The translations under genes and the position numbers were made by a program. Below are positions 27,698 through 35,996 of a DNA stretch of 64,000 nucleotides, piece by piece (positions within the stretch are counted from its first letter, which is position 1; every line of letters begins with the position of its first letter). The stretch covers positions 1 through 64,000 of the forward strand of contig CALZJE010000015.1 in NCBI GenBank assembly GCA_945787715.1, given 5' to 3'. The notes beneath the pieces are model-generated. The model was not told the DNA's origin. It was given only the letters and a program-made list of their open reading frames with translations, and searched no databases. Source of the DNA: an uncultured Ectothiorhodospiraceae bacterium. GTDB taxonomy: Bacteria; Pseudomonadota; Gammaproteobacteria; S012-40.

Positions 27698-28109
27698 TTT
27701 TAATCTTGTCTTCTGTTTCTTTTTCGCTATTCTTTTCTTCTTTCTTCTCAGCTAGCTGGTGCCGTAAATCGACAAAATAGTAAATAATAAAGCTCATTAC
27801 AACAACCCAAGCAACACCCATCGGTATTCCCCAATCAAACCAGGGTCTCTCATATCCCGGTCGATTGCCCCAGAAAGGGAAAGTCAAACCAATTGCAACA
27901 ATAAGTAAAACAAAAAATATTGCAATAAACCAATAAGGAATACCTACCTTAGACTCAGCCATTGAAGAAAGCATTTCCCAATCTTCTAAACCACGCTTTT
28001 CTTTGCGCTCTTCGTCATCCTCATACCCAAAGTTGCTATCAGAAGTTTGTCCCCAGGCGGGCTCTTTTACAGATTCAGGAATTTTTTTTGAATCATCTTC
28101 TTTATTCAT
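27687..28109 (-). CDS. Two-helix membrane protein with WGxRP and PWFDxG motifs
   Basis: 140 residues. A charged cytoplasmic head (1-55), then helices at about 57-77 and 96-113, then a charged tail. FPFWGNRP (77-84) and PWFDWG (89-94) lie between the helices. The 211-residue protein at 35997-36632 has the same pair as PIWGQRP (61-67) and PWFDKG (172-177), but with about 100 extra residues in the periplasmic loop. The two look like paralogues. Family unknown; the position suggests a subunit or assembly factor of the oxidase. Confidence 0.75.
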   Translation of the reverse strand: MNKEDDSKKIPESVKEPAWGQTSDSNFGYEDDEERKEKRGLEDWEMLSSMAESKVGIPYWFIAIFFVLLIVAIGLTFPFWGNRPGYERPWFDWGIPMGVAWVVVMSFIIYYFVDLRHQLAEKKEEKNSEKETEDKIKNDN

Positions 28110-28114
28110 ATTTT

Positions 28115-29419
28115 CTATCCACGTTTAACAAAATGTTGCATACGAACACGCTTTTCCCACTGCCTCTCTTTAGAAGATGCAATAACTACAAAACTATATA
28201 GTCCTGGTTCAAGAATGTTTTTTACAGTGATATAAGAGTCAAATCGACCAACATCATTAAAAGAATGTTTTGCACTCGATATCTCAAATGCCTTTTCATC
28301 AAGACCAAGAACCGAAATAGTCACATCACCAGGCTCATATAGTTTATTTGAAATATTAACTCGATATTCGTTGATCTGTTCTCCTTGATGCTTTTCTGAC
28401 TTATAGACCGCCAAATGGAAAGGTTCGTACTGAGCAAGCCCCCAGATATACATACTTAGACCTAAAACCATCACAGGAACAACTACTCTTGCCCTCTGAG
28501 CAAAACTTGATAACGATCTTTGCCCAAGCACTTCTTTACTTCTACGCTTGCCAAATTTGAATTTTAAAAGTCCCGGCTGGTTACTTTTTTGGTGAATTTG
28601 ATTGCATGCGGTAATACATGCGCCGCAGTTTGTGCAGCTATCAAAGGTCTGTGTTTTTGTAGGATCAATATCTACCATACAAACTGTCTCGCAATAATTA
28701 CACTTTTCACAATCCGCTTTACGAGATTCATCATAATCTATATGAAGAGTATCCGAGGTTTTAAATAAAAACTGCCACATGCGATATACACACATATAGC
28801 GACAAAAATAGTGTCTTACCACGCCCAAGTTAACAGCCGTAATAAATACAAATACGGAATAAATCCAATACAATGAATTGGAAATGGTTTCATGCTCCTG
28901 GAAAGTTAAAAATGCCCAAATAGCCCCGGGAGAAATAAAATAAATGAGTGGCAATAAGGCTACAATCATTGATACAAGAATAATTTGTACGACTAATAGA
29001 ATCCAATTTAGGGGTTTGTTTTTTTTGTTTGCGATTTTTGAACTCTTGTTCTCCCAATCAATAACAGCTCTTTTACCCAAAAGTTTTTTGGTTATTGAAT
29101 CCATTAAATTTGAGAACGTATTTTGAGGGCAAACCCAGCCACAAAATGCAGTGCCCACTGTTGAATAAAACATGATAGCCGTACATGCAAGAGTTAGCCA
29201 AAACCCAAATACGATATAAAAATCTGAAAACCAAATCTGTTTATCCATAATGACGAAGCCTGAAGAAACATCAATTCGGAAAATACCTAGAATCGGGATA
29301 AGAAGGAGAACAAGAATAGTCGTTACTTTAGATATGTGACGTTTCATATCCAAACTTCCAGACTTTGGTCTTCCCGCAACAACAACAGGGATTTTAGCAA
29401 GTGATTGGTTTATTTTCAT
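28115..29419 (-). CDS. ccoG: Cytochrome c oxidase accessory protein CcoG (FixG/RdxA)
   Basis: 434 residues. Polytopic iron-sulfur protein of cbb3-oxidase assembly that reduces copper for CcoN. Membrane helices near 35-55, 85-105, 155-185 and 200-225. Cysteine signatures FCGWVCPQNT, CEKCNYCETVCMVDIDP and CTNCGACITACN provide two 4Fe-4S sites. A further helix near 330 and a C-terminal FixG Ig-like domain follow. First gene of its operon. It supports assignment of the neighbouring CcoN-like protein to the cbb3 class. Confidence 0.95.
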   Translation of the reverse strand: MKINQSLAKIPVVVAGRPKSGSLDMKRHISKVTTILVLLLIPILGIFRIDVSSGFVIMDKQIWFSDFYIVFGFWLTLACTAIMFYSTVGTAFCGWVCPQNTFSNLMDSITKKLLGKRAVIDWENKSSKIANKKNKPLNWILLVVQIILVSMIVALLPLIYFISPGAIWAFLTFQEHETISNSLYWIYSVFVFITAVNLGVVRHYFCRYMCVYRMWQFLFKTSDTLHIDYDESRKADCEKCNYCETVCMVDIDPTKTQTFDSCTNCGACITACNQIHQKSNQPGLLKFKFGKRRSKEVLGQRSLSSFAQRARVVVPVMVLGLSMYIWGLAQYEPFHLAVYKSEKHQGEQINEYRVNISNKLYEPGDVTISVLGLDEKAFEISSAKHSFNDVGRFDSYITVKNILEPGLYSFVVIASSKERQWEKRVRMQHFVKRG

Positions 29420-29584
29420 GTTGAAATCTTACCAGATCGGAGAATAAAACTCACTGAAAAGACTTGTGTTAATATAAATGTTTAGATATAGTCAATGCTA
29501 CGCTTTTCTGGGAATAAGGTGTTGCTGAGCTATATAACTATATGCATAGTAACGATGTTATAAGTAAATCGAGGGGGATTTTTC

Positions 29585-29713
29585 ATGGTAACAGAGATCG
29601 GAATAAATATTTTAGTACCAATCATCACATTTGGTTTTATTATTGTTGGTGCTTACATGATGGCAAACGCAGCGTTTACTGACGTTGTTGAGCGCAGAAA
29701 CAAAGGCGAGTAA
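29585..29713 (+). CDS. Single-helix micro-protein (42 residues)
   Basis: A hydrophobic segment spans about residues 7-28 (ILVPIITFGFIIVGAYMMAN), followed by a charged end VVERRNKGE. A strong ribosome site GAGGGGG precedes ATG, and an efficient terminator starts 19 bp after the stop, both supporting a real gene. It lies alone on the plus strand between two minus-strand operons of the oxidase island. Size and topology resemble CcoQ/CcoM-type or CydX-type oxidase peptides, but likeness is topological only. Confidence 0.75.
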   Translation: MVTEIGINILVPIITFGFIIVGAYMMANAAFTDVVERRNKGE

Positions 29714-29731
29714 AATTTACTCGCACTTTGA

Positions 29732-29762
29732 TTAAAAAAAGCCCAATCTGGGCTTTTTTTTT
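29732..29762. terminator. Bidirectional rho-independent terminator
   Basis: GCCCA-ATC-TGGGC (29741-29753) flanked by a run of A on the left and nine T on the right. It can end the micro-protein transcript on the plus strand and the long minus-strand operon that finishes at 29786. Confidence 0.9.
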
Positions 29763-29785
29763 GCCTGAATTTCAACCGCGCTTTT

Positions 29786-32401
29786 CTAGATAAACTCTTT
29801 ATCAAGCGGGGATAGTTTTCTTAATTTGGCTTTTAAAGCATTTGATTGCTCAACAAATCCTTTCTCTACACTAATTCTTAGCAACTCTTTCAGTGCCCCT
29901 ATATGATCTGGTCTAATCGAGAGAATACGTTTAAGCGCAGTTAATTCGTCAATGCCGCTATCCTTTGCTTGAGCAAGTGAAGCAAACATAGAATCTGCAA
30001 TACCAAATCCCACCCATTGATCATTCCTATTAAGCTCGTAAGCTTTCGTAAGTTGGCGCTCGCTCTCCAAGTCTTTACCTGAAAAATAAGATATCCAACT
30101 CTCGTAATAAAAAACACTACTTTTATAAGCTTGGCTGAATGGTTCAATATCGTCGCCTTCAACATGTAGCTCCCTGAGTGCCAGCTTAATATCTGGCCTT
30201 TTCTCTGAAAGAAACTCCAATAAAGCTTTTAAATCAATCTGTCGATTAAATTTTGCCTTGGGTAGTTGGAATTCAATCACAGGAGACCATTCATCCTGGA
30301 GTCGCTCATTAACATCTCCAATTTTCCCCCAATAACGCGATGCCCATGACATCAAACCTTCTTTGCCAGTAATTTCTTCAATGTTGTTTGCGCTCAATTT
30401 TGAAAGGTTTGTTTTCATAGCCTGGACACCATAAAATTGGCCATTTACTCCAACCATTGCGAGACGAAAACCATCCAGATAGATCACTGAATCAGGAAAA
30501 ACTTTACTAAAAGTCGATAAAACCACTTTAAGAGTCGTTAAATCGAATTGATTAAGCGCAATCCACTGTACAAAAATCCCATCTTTATTTAAGCGATTTT
30601 TAGCTCGTTCAAACTGCTGCAGGGAAAGCAATGCACTTCTTCCAACTAAGTCCGGATGAAAAAGATCACCAATTATCACGTCATAACTATTATGCGTACT
30701 TTTTAAAAACCGGCGCGCATCATCTTGGATTAACTTCACTTTTTCATTAATTGATAGGTTGATAGGAGAAAACCATTCCGCCGACGCATTAATAGCGCCT
30801 TGGGATAGCTCAACTGCTGTGCGATCTAATTCAGCGTACGGAAGTGATCCAGCAGCAGTTATTCCCGTTCCCAAACCTAAAAATAAAACCGATGCTGGGT
30901 TTGGATGCAATAACAGAGGCAGCCTTGCCTGATTCTTTTGCACGATGACGGCGGTAGGCTCGGTGGAAGCATCCATCCTCTGCAAATCTGCCATCAATAA
31001 CCGTTGACCGTTTTTATCTTCAATGACATGGGTTAATGACACTGCATCTTCATAAAAACTTAGGTCCTTTGAATCGTGCTGAGATACCGGGAGTAGTTGA
31101 TTAACTGGAGGAAACGCAAAAACGGGAATAAATATTAAAGTAAAAACTATCGGTAAAAGCTTTAAATATTTATTCTTCAGCCAAAACAAGGTTGCTACTA
31201 AAATTAGCAAAGTTGCTAGAAATACAACTGCTGTAGATCCGAATAGCGGTAATATGATAAAACCAGAAACCAATCCACCTATCGCCGCACCAATTGCATT
31301 AAAACCATATATTTTTGCACCGGCATATTGCTGGTCAAAAAACTGGGCTGTTATAACTGGCAGCCACGCACCAAAAGCTAAAGTTGCTGGCAAAGTAAAC
31401 AAACATATTACCAAACCTTGCAACATCATTGATGCTGTTAACGACGAATAATGTGCTGATTCAGCCCATGCGGAAATATCTGGTAGAAAATAGACACTGG
31501 CTAACGAACTCGCTGCAACCGCGAGTGCCAAATAGAACACAACATTCAGGGATCGAAATTTAGCCGCCAAAACACTTCCAAATCCAATCCCCATTAAAAA
31601 CGATGCCAGGATGATTGCCATAACATATTCGGTGCGCAACAACACCATTCCAAATAATCGAGTCCAGGCTATTTGAAGCATTATGGAGCCGGCTCCTACA
31701 GCAGAATATGCAATTAAAAACTTTAAATTTGGATTACTTATATTACTCTTGCTTTGAAGCTTAGCCACCGATTCAGCTTTCTGTGTAAACACTAGTATCA
31801 ATGAAATGACGAAAATAGAAATACCCAAAAAAACGAATATACGTGAAGAGTCGGTCCATCCTAGTGAGGGTAGGAGAGCCAATGGAATCAAACACCCCAA
31901 GACACCGCCAAGCGTATTAATTCCATAGATGACACCAATATTAATATTTGAGTTTCGCAAAACACTAAGAATCAACGGAAATCCAACACCTAACAGTAAT
32001 GCCGGTATAAACATGACAACAAAAGTGATAATAGATTGAAGGATTAACCAATTCGCGTAGCTAGAGTCTCCAGAAAATTCTTGAATTAGTACATCAATAT
32101 TCGAAAAAATGAATGGCAGGTTAAATGCGAGAATAGCAACTGAGAATTCTAAAAAGGCAAAAACCAATAGTGGTGTTTTAATCTTTTTAATTAATTGGGA
32201 ACCGAGAAGACTACCAGCTCCCAATCCAGCCATAAATGCAGCGACAGTAATCACAACACCAAAAATACTAACACCAAAAATATTGGATAGCATTTTTGCC
32301 CATAAAACCTCATAACCTAGAGCAGCAGTGCCAGAAAAAAAATAAATTACACAGACAATCCAATGCCAGAATTCTGAACTCTTCCCAGTGGCTACGGACA
32401 T
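29786..32401 (-). CDS. Large membrane protein fused to spermidine synthase-like domain
   Basis: 871 residues. The N-terminal ~450 residues contain about 12-14 membrane helices, with paired MFS-like or DUF-type bundles and repeated SNIFGVSIFG-type segments. Then comes an aminopropyltransferase fold with a glycine loop VLFLGLGTGITAAGS near 497-511 and DLFHPDLVGRS near 575, and a C-terminal helical TPR-like part (about 760-870). The catalytic Asp-x-Asp-Pro details of true SpeE are only partly kept, so it may not make polyamines. It lies at the end of the minus-strand oxidase accessory operon. Confidence 0.85.
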   Translation of the reverse strand: MSVATGKSSEFWHWIVCVIYFFSGTAALGYEVLWAKMLSNIFGVSIFGVVITVAAFMAGLGAGSLLGSQLIKKIKTPLLVFAFLEFSVAILAFNLPFIFSNIDVLIQEFSGDSSYANWLILQSIITFVVMFIPALLLGVGFPLILSVLRNSNINIGVIYGINTLGGVLGCLIPLALLPSLGWTDSSRIFVFLGISIFVISLILVFTQKAESVAKLQSKSNISNPNLKFLIAYSAVGAGSIMLQIAWTRLFGMVLLRTEYVMAIILASFLMGIGFGSVLAAKFRSLNVVFYLALAVAASSLASVYFLPDISAWAESAHYSSLTASMMLQGLVICLFTLPATLAFGAWLPVITAQFFDQQYAGAKIYGFNAIGAAIGGLVSGFIILPLFGSTAVVFLATLLILVATLFWLKNKYLKLLPIVFTLIFIPVFAFPPVNQLLPVSQHDSKDLSFYEDAVSLTHVIEDKNGQRLLMADLQRMDASTEPTAVIVQKNQARLPLLLHPNPASVLFLGLGTGITAAGSLPYAELDRTAVELSQGAINASAEWFSPINLSINEKVKLIQDDARRFLKSTHNSYDVIIGDLFHPDLVGRSALLSLQQFERAKNRLNKDGIFVQWIALNQFDLTTLKVVLSTFSKVFPDSVIYLDGFRLAMVGVNGQFYGVQAMKTNLSKLSANNIEEITGKEGLMSWASRYWGKIGDVNERLQDEWSPVIEFQLPKAKFNRQIDLKALLEFLSEKRPDIKLALRELHVEGDDIEPFSQAYKSSVFYYESWISYFSGKDLESERQLTKAYELNRNDQWVGFGIADSMFASLAQAKDSGIDELTALKRILSIRPDHIGALKELLRISVEKGFVEQSNALKAKLRKLSPLDKEFI

Positions 32402-32422
32402 TATAAAATCAAAAAGTATTAA

Positions 32423-32779
32423 TTATTTGAAGGGGAAAAACCATACTATGCCAACCACTGCATGCGCTACTGCTAAAAACACAGTGATACCGGCACAAAT
32501 CATATGCTGGACAAACACTTCTTTGCCCTTCATTACCATTGCTATTCCAAACCCGGCAGTAAGAAAGACAAAAAATAAGAGAGATATCCCCATGTAGAAC
32601 ATAACTTCATGTTGAAATTTCTGCTCATCATAAGATTCAATCAATTCTCCGCGCTCAGAACCATGGAATGACTTTAAAACATCCGCACGCTCATTTGCAA
32701 AAACTCCTGAAGATAAAATAAGGCAAAACGGTAAAATCAGATATAGAGATAATCTATACAAACGTTTTAAAACAACCAC
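32423..32779 (-). CDS. Exported two-helix membrane protein of the oxidase island
   Basis: 118 residues. An N-terminal signal-like helix (8-28, ending SSGVFA), a periplasmic charged stretch, then two helices (about 57-78 and 92-115) joined by a loop MKGKEVFVQH. No family recognised. Located between the 76-residue protein and the 871-residue protein. Its layout, with an exported head and a paired helix hairpin, suggests a small accessory subunit; this is inferred. Confidence 0.7.
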   Translation of the reverse strand: MVVLKRLYRLSLYLILPFCLILSSGVFANERADVLKSFHGSERGELIESYDEQKFQHEVMFYMGISLLFFVFLTAGFGIAMVMKGKEVFVQHMICAGITVFLAVAHAVVGIVWFFPFK

Positions 32780-32812
32780 AAATTACTACTCCCAAATTTA
32801 TTCTGACTTTGC

Positions 32813-33025
32813 TTAGCTAGTCTTTTTTTTACCTGAATATTTCCAATACAAAAAAGCCATTAGAATTGCAGGTAGCAACACCATTGGTAAAAGAAAGATA
32901 AAAATTGCCCAAGGTGTTTCAATAGTTACATGTAACCAACGATAGCTGTCTGTAGCAGCAAATGCGTTACCTGATAGTGACATAAAGATAAAAACAGTAA
33001 ATAGTTTAACTACCAAATTGCTCAT
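32813..33025 (-). CDS. Small membrane protein with signal peptide
   Basis: 70 residues from ATG at 33025; GGAGG lies 9 bases upstream, which favours this start over an ATG six codons earlier. Signal peptide to about residue 23 (SGNAFA), then a short segment with YRWLHVTIETPW and a membrane helix (about 38-62) and basic tail SGKKKTS. Its start overlaps the 3' end of the FGE-fold gene by about 20 bp. No family recognised. Confidence 0.72.
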   Translation of the reverse strand: MSNLVVKLFTVFIFMSLSGNAFAATDSYRWLHVTIETPWAIFIFLLPMVLLPAILMAFLYWKYSGKKKTS

Positions 33026-34109
33026 TGCTTGCAACCTCCGCATTTAGTGGCTCTACATCTTTAACACACCGAAAACCATAAAAGTCAGAAGTTAAATTAG
33101 GCCAAGAATAATTCCTATGGTAAGAAGATGTTGAGAAAGGATCACCTTTCCACGATCCTCCTCGCATTACTTTATATTTCAAATCTGTGTCTATAATATC
33201 CGCAATTTTTTTATCTCGATCTTCTTTTTTAGCTGAGACCACATGTCTCTTAGCTTTAAATATTTCTAAAGGAGCGTCAGATTTACTATACGGATCAAAA
33301 TTATCTTCAACCCATTCTGATACATTACCAGCCATATCTAAAACACCATATGGGCTTGCACCATCTAAATATGATCCCACTGGAGTAGTCGAACCTACGT
33401 TATAATAGGTATTCAACAATTTAGTATCCATGAATTGTCCCCACGGCCAGCGACGCTCGTCTGTTCCTCTAGCAGCTTTTTCCCACTCAGCTTCAGACGG
33501 TAAGCGTTTTTTAGCCCAAGTGCAAAATGCTTTCGCATCAAACCAAGAAACCATAGTTACTGGGTGAAAAGTTTTCTCGGGCGCAAAGCGCCCATCAGAC
33601 CAATTTAGAGGAACACGATATGCAGTTTCTGCAACAAATCTTGCGTATTGCGCATTTGTTACCGGATATTTATCTATAAAATACGTAGGTGTATTTATTT
33701 TGTGCGCAGGTCGATTTTGTGAATCTGTTTTTAAATTGTTAGTTCCCATGATGAACTCCCCTTCGGGAATTTCTACCATAGACTCCAACCGTTGCCATTC
33801 AATAACTGGGAGCATCCCATGCACTTCTTCAATGGTATAAGAAATGGTATGTGTTACACCCCGTTCATGAAGCACATTTCTGAACAAATCTTCTCCGGCA
33901 GCGCGAATTTTTTTGCTCTCATCCTCTAGATCATAACCAGCCATTGCTCTCATATCTTGCATACGATTTGCGCCAAGCTGTACAACATGGATAGAACCGA
34001 AGACCAATGCGACCACAATACATGTAACAAATGTCGCACCAATGTAACGTCGCCTAATAGCCAGTTCTTCTTTGGATAAAGGAGCTTTTTTACTTACATA
34101 CTTAGTCAT
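33006..34109 (-). CDS. Membrane-anchored formylglycine-generating-enzyme-fold protein, cysteines absent
   Basis: 367 residues. One membrane helix at 22-42, a ~60-residue linker, then a SUMF1/FGE-sulfatase domain (about 105-355): IPEGEFIMGT, then YPVTNAQYARFV, RLPSEAEWEKAARG, YGVLDMAGNVSEWVED and YGFRC. The catalytic Cys pair of true FGE, expected just after RGGSW, is replaced: RGGSWKGDPFSTSS. It is therefore more likely a structural or binding member, like NirV beside nitrite reductase genes. Substrate unknown. It lies in the accessory operon of the oxidase island. Confidence 0.88.
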   Translation of the reverse strand: MTKYVSKKAPLSKEELAIRRRYIGATFVTCIVVALVFGSIHVVQLGANRMQDMRAMAGYDLEDESKKIRAAGEDLFRNVLHERGVTHTISYTIEEVHGMLPVIEWQRLESMVEIPEGEFIMGTNNLKTDSQNRPAHKINTPTYFIDKYPVTNAQYARFVAETAYRVPLNWSDGRFAPEKTFHPVTMVSWFDAKAFCTWAKKRLPSEAEWEKAARGTDERRWPWGQFMDTKLLNTYYNVGSTTPVGSYLDGASPYGVLDMAGNVSEWVEDNFDPYSKSDAPLEIFKAKRHVVSAKKEDRDKKIADIIDTDLKYKVMRGGSWKGDPFSTSSYHRNYSWPNLTSDFYGFRCVKDVEPLNAEVASNEQFGS

Positions 34110-34118
34110 AATTGCAAT

Positions 34119-34604
34119 CTAATCTGTGTTTTCAGCGTTTTTCAATTGATAACGCTTATGAATCAAATGTTTTGGGCGTCGACCATAGGTCTTTTTAATA
34201 ACAAATTCGCCAATTAAACCACCTGCAGCTGCCGCTTCCATAGAAACTATAATAATCAATATCCAGTAGCCAATTGGCAACAACATTACTCCATCAGGAA
34301 ATAAAGCAGTATCGATACTGTAGTAACCAAAAATACGAACAAACAACGGAGCAAAATGTGCCAACATTTTACCACCAAGACCGTAAATCAAAGACACAAC
34401 AAATCCAGCTACTAACGGTACAAAAATTAAATCAAGTACCCATATAGGGCTAAACGTTGAAATACCAAAATACACTTCCAGACTTACATTTAATAAGCGA
34501 TCACCGAAATAGACGATTGCCGACCCCACTGAGAGCGCCATTATTCCCCATAAAATATCAAGTACAATGACTTTATATTCATATTTTTTATGAGTCTTCA
34601 TCAT
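34119..34604 (-). CDS. Four-helix membrane protein of the oxidase island
   Basis: 161 residues. Helices at about 12-30, 54-75, 83-95 and 106-132 with a glycine-rich segment EAAAAGGLIGEFVIKKTYGR and a basic cytoplasmic tail. No recognised family or heme-binding motif. It overlaps the upstream cytochrome c gene by 4 bp, so translation is probably coupled. A membrane partner of the cytochrome or the FGE-fold protein is plausible but inferred. Confidence 0.72.
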   Translation of the reverse strand: MMKTHKKYEYKVIVLDILWGIMALSVGSAIVYFGDRLLNVSLEVYFGISTFSPIWVLDLIFVPLVAGFVVSLIYGLGGKMLAHFAPLFVRIFGYYSIDTALFPDGVMLLPIGYWILIIIVSMEAAAAGGLIGEFVIKKTYGRRPKHLIHKRYQLKNAENTD

Positions 34605-35077
34605 AATTTTTTGCCTGTAAGTTTTTCTTGACGCGCTTTATTTGTTTCCTCGAGATACCAATCCTCAACCTTCAAACTTGCAATATACGCCGCGAGATCA
34701 CGTCTTTCTTGATCACTTAAATATGAATAAGACGGCATTCTGTACTGAGGTTTAAGGCGTGTACTCAGCATATCCTGAGGAACCTTAGCTGAAAAATAGC
34801 TATACAACCACTCTTCGTCTCTAAACATCCCCATACCATCAAGAGCCGGGGCCGGAACTGCGATGGTCATATCTTTAGTTGCCCAAAGGCTATGACATTC
34901 TTTACACCTATTATCCCTCATTAATTGAGAAGCTGAGGAAGTCAACTCCTGAGAAGCTGTGGAATAAAATGGAATACCAGGATCCTCTCCTTCTTCGTGC
35001 TTTGATATTTTAACAACCGCTAACACTGCAACCGAGGCAACCATTAAACCAATTATCAGCTTCTCACCTTTCCGCAT
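34601..35077 (-). CDS. Membrane-anchored monoheme cytochrome c
   Basis: 158 residues. An N-terminal anchor helix (6-23) after a basic start, then one heme c site CKECH at C58/C61/H62. A methionine suited to the distal ligand is in RMPSYSYL. It resembles the cytochrome at 41627-42232 in layout: basic GEK start, anchor, CxxCH near 58-71, then a D/E-W-[IL] helix and a final alpha helix. The two are likely paralogues serving the same oxidase. Confidence 0.9.
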   Translation of the reverse strand: MRKGEKLIIGLMVASVAVLAVVKISKHEEGEDPGIPFYSTASQELTSSASQLMRDNRCKECHSLWATKDMTIAVPAPALDGMGMFRDEEWLYSYFSAKVPQDMLSTRLKPQYRMPSYSYLSDQERRDLAAYIASLKVEDWYLEETNKARQEKLTGKKL

Positions 35078-35079
35078 TA

Positions 35080-35349
35080 TTAATTACTTCTATCCTGTTT
35101 CTTTTTTATAAACTCTTTTCTTGATTTTGTTTGATCTTTCATAACTTCTTGGTACTTTTTAAACTCATCTGGTTCCATCTTATCTTGATCATCGTTATCA
35201 AAAAGAACATATTTAATATCTTCATCGAATTGGTCGTTCTTAGCAGCCCAACGCAACATGAATCCAGCTGCGATAAGAATAAATGCCGCCACCACCAACC
35301 ATAAATAGATAGTCCATCCATCGGGTAAATTTTCTACAAACTCAATCAT
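35080..35349 (-). CDS. CcoS-like small membrane protein
   Basis: 89 residues with one helix (about 14-34), then WAAKNDQFDEDIKYVLFDND. This matches the CcoS pattern of a membrane helix followed by SGQFDD...ILFDD, though CcoS is about 50-60 residues and this has a longer acidic and basic tail. CcoS is required for cbb3 oxidase assembly (heme and copper insertion in CcoN). It starts the cytochrome-FGE run together with the 109-residue protein upstream. Confidence 0.72.
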   Translation of the reverse strand: MIEFVENLPDGWTIYLWLVVAAFILIAAGFMLRWAAKNDQFDEDIKYVLFDNDDQDKMEPDEFKKYQEVMKDQTKSRKEFIKKKQDRSN

Positions 35350-35362
35350 TACAACACCTCAT

Positions 35363-35692
35363 TTAAAGAAGGTAACCTTCAATTAATTGAATATACCCAA
35401 TAATTACCGCCAATATTACGCCAAAAATTAACGCGCCAAACATAATTTTTTCTCCAGTTTTTAATAGGGCCAGTTTCTTGGGTAAATAAAGATAGATAAT
35501 AAAACAAAAGAGAATTAATGATAGTATCAAAAATATAAATATATAAATGCTAAATTCTCTCGCACGCAAACTTTCAATACTCATATCAATACCAAAAACG
35601 GTACTGTTTTGAGTAGCTGTACTCACACTTATATTGTCTAAGTTAAACATTGGTAAAACCGAGAGCAATATATCTAAAATAAATTCCAACAT
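35363..35692 (-). CDS. Two-helix membrane protein, first gene of accessory operon
   Basis: 109 residues. Hydrophobic segments at about 47-68 and 84-103, preceded by a polar N-terminal region. No family recognised. It follows a terminator at 35790-35817 and precedes the CcoS-like gene by 13 bp. The promoter of the 35692-29786 operon should lie in about 35693-35790. Confidence 0.65.
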   Translation of the reverse strand: MLEFILDILLSVLPMFNLDNISVSTATQNSTVFGIDMSIESLRAREFSIYIFIFLILSLILFCFIIYLYLPKKLALLKTGEKIMFGALIFGVILAVIIGYIQLIEGYLL

Positions 35693-35789
35693 CGTATCCC
35701 CAGAAAAGCCTCATATTTATCTAAATGCTCACAAAAAGATAATACAACAAAGGTAATTCAATAATCCTGACTAGTCTACTACAAAATAA

Positions 35790-35818
35790 AAAGCCGCTCT
35801 ATATAAGAGCGGCTTTTT
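35790..35818 (-). terminator. Rho-independent terminator of the ccoN-like operon
   Basis: GCCGCTCT and AGAGCGGC pair around ATATA (35793-35813) with flanking A and T tracts. It lies about 25 bp after the 48-residue gene on the minus strand. It may also function on the plus strand, but no plus-strand gene precedes it. Confidence 0.9.
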
Positions 35819-35840
35819 AGTACAAGAACTAACTTAACGT

Positions 35841-35987
35841 TTAGTTAAACACGTCATCGGTATCTTCTTCTTGCTGGTGCTTTCTCCAGTGCGCATCCAC
35901 GAAGAACAAACCGTAGATCGCAGGGCAAATAAATACTACTGCAATCCACAACATGAATACACCTGGACCATAATCTAAATCAATCAT
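35841..35987 (-). CDS. CcoQ-like single-helix micro-protein (48 residues)
   Basis: One helix (about 8-30: GVFMLWIAVVFICPAIYGLFF) and an acidic tail after DAHWRKHQQEE. A ribosome site (AAGGAG) precedes ATG. Last gene of the ccoN-ccoO-211-aa run, 9 bp after the 211-residue gene and 23 bp before a terminator. CcoQ, also a small single-helix subunit of cbb3 oxidases, lies next to ccoO, so this is a candidate functional counterpart, based on size and position only. Confidence 0.82.
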   Translation of the reverse strand: MIDLDYGPGVFMLWIAVVFICPAIYGLFFVDAHWRKHQQEEDTDDVFN

Positions 35988-35996
35988 GACAACTCC

